In this document: in pieces, positions 14,384-15,035 of the stretch
Layout of the letters: each line of letters begins with the position of its first letter
Position numbering within the stretch: position 1 is the first letter of the stretch
Source: CAYOVG01 sp964407285
GTDB taxonomy: Bacteria; Desulfobacterota; Syntrophobacteria; Syntrophobacterales; Syntrophobacteraceae
Assembly (NCBI GenBank): GCA_964407285.1
Contig: CAYOVG010000161.1
Span: 1 to 15,035 of the forward strand
DNA length: 15,035 bases
Direction of reading: 5' to 3'
Made by a program: the position numbers and the translations under genes
The notes under the pieces: generated by a model
What the model saw: the letters and a program-made list of their open reading frames with translations, nothing else
Told to the model about the DNA's origin: nothing
The model's database searches: none

Positions 14384-15035
14384 ATGGCGACAGAAGCGGA
14401 AATCAGGGAGAGGATCTCGCACTTCACGCGCTTTCCGGTGCGAGGCAGGCTGAACATCGTTGCGGATACGACGGAGTTCATGAATATCGGCGTCGACGAT
14501 ATCCTTGAACTCGGCGGTCGCTATTTTCTGGTTCGAGGCGAAGAGGTCGAAGGCCGTTTCGGTTTGGACGGGGAGCCCAAGTTCTGGGTCAAGAAAGCCG
14601 TCGATCTCGGTGACGGGTCCTTCAAGGTGATCAAGCTGGTGTTTCATGAGAACTTCATAATGCGCATAGGCGACCAGGAGGTGAAGTGCTTTCGCAGCCC
14701 GATCAAGGAATCGCGCATCCTGGACCGGGTGCGTGGCGACGACCGCTTCATGCAAGGAGTCACGGTCACCGACAAGGCCGGCCATCCCGTGAGAATCATC
14801 GACAAGATTCAGGGGAATCGATTTTACGATCTCATCAATGCGACGCACGGAATCGACCACAGGACCTATTTCAATGTCCATTTTCCCACCATATTCGAGA
14901 ACGTTCTCAGTTGCATCGACGCCATCCGCAGGCTGCACGAGATGGGGGAGCTGCACGGCGATGTCAGGAACGATCACATCCTCATCGACCGGGCCACCGG
15001 AGTCTACACGTGGATCGACTTCGACTACACGTACG
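14384..15035 (+). CDS. Protein kinase-like protein, 5' part (runs off window)
   Basis: 217 codons visible, still open at the window edge. ATG 14384 follows AGGTGG by 5 nt. An N-lobe-like segment (about 45-100, RYFLVRGEEVEGRFG then FKVIKLVFHENF, with Lys84 as a candidate ATP-binding Lys) precedes a C-lobe segment with LHEMGELHGDVRNDHILID and then TWIDFDYTY. HGD (191-193) gives the catalytic Asp193 of the protein kinase/aminoglycoside-phosphotransferase fold and IDFD (211-214) the metal-binding Asp. The position of the usual Asn (HxDxxxxN) is His198 here. No membrane segment is seen. Substrate unknown. It could be a Ser/Thr kinase or a small-molecule kinase of the same fold; the missing C-terminus prevents a decision. 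Confidence 0.76.
   Translation, partial: MATEAEIRERISHFTRFPVRGRLNIVADTTEFMNIGVDDILELGGRYFLVRGEEVEGRFGLDGEPKFWVKKAVDLGDGSFKVIKLVFHENFIMRIGDQEVKCFRSPIKESRILDRVRGDDRFMQGVTVTDKAGHPVRIIDKIQGNRFYDLINATHGIDHRTYFNVHFPTIFENVLSCIDAIRRLHEMGELHGDVRNDHILIDRATGVYTWIDFDYTY

Noticed and set aside
1..15035. tRNA, rRNA, CRISPR arrays, insertion sequences, attachment sites
   Set aside because: Intergenic stretches were read on both strands; no cloverleaf, regular repeat-spacer pattern, transposase motif or terminal inverted repeat was found.

Overview
The window reads as chromosomal DNA of a GC-rich anaerobic bacterium of the former Deltaproteobacteria (Desulfobacterota, possibly a Syntrophobacter-like lineage). 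This is inferred from gene style: hybrid histidine kinases of the AHDFNN class, a stand-alone EF-G with 'spd'-type features, an ArsG/thioredoxin/ArsM neighbourhood, and a thiolase plus acyl-CoA dehydrogenase pair. No rRNA or other taxonomic marker is present, so the placement is tentative.

Layout. (1) 1-4205, minus strand: two tandem soluble hybrid histidine kinases. The left one (REC-PAS-HisKA-HATPase-REC-REC...) runs off the window; the right one (coiled coil-PAS-PAS-HisKA-HATPase-REC) has unusual substitutions in its H-box and receiver. (2) 4551-7168, minus strand: a partly decayed arsenic/thiol-redox cluster. In transcription order it holds a DGC-domain cysteine-rich protein, an exported thioredoxin-like protein, an ArsG/CcdA-like membrane protein, and a clear arsM (arsenite methyltransferase) pseudogene with two in-frame stops, two one-base frameshifts and a large internal deletion. 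(3) 7580-8680, plus strand: an MthK-like K+ channel with RCK domains. (4) 8687-11311, plus strand: a strong sigma70-type promoter, an acetyl-CoA acetyltransferase-type thiolase and a short-chain acyl-CoA dehydrogenase, a probable acyl-CoA (beta-oxidation or butyrate-type) unit. It ends at a 13-bp bidirectional terminator. (5) 11599-14084, minus strand: a small S21-like ribosomal protein gene preceded by an intrinsic terminator in its own leader, and upstream of it an EF-G gene whose domain IV tip loops differ from canonical EF-G. (6) From 14384, plus strand: the first 217 codons of a protein-kinase-like gene, divergent from fusA. The two genes have back-to-back, nearly consensus promoters.

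The most interesting points are the arsM relic (one stop, TGA, sits where the family has a conserved cysteine), the intact DGC/thioredoxin/ArsG remainder with operator-like dyads at its promoters, the degenerate hybrid kinase, the EF-G paralogue without the usual domain IV tip residues, and the attenuator-like leader of rpsU. No tRNA, rRNA, CRISPR array, insertion sequence or phage gene was seen.
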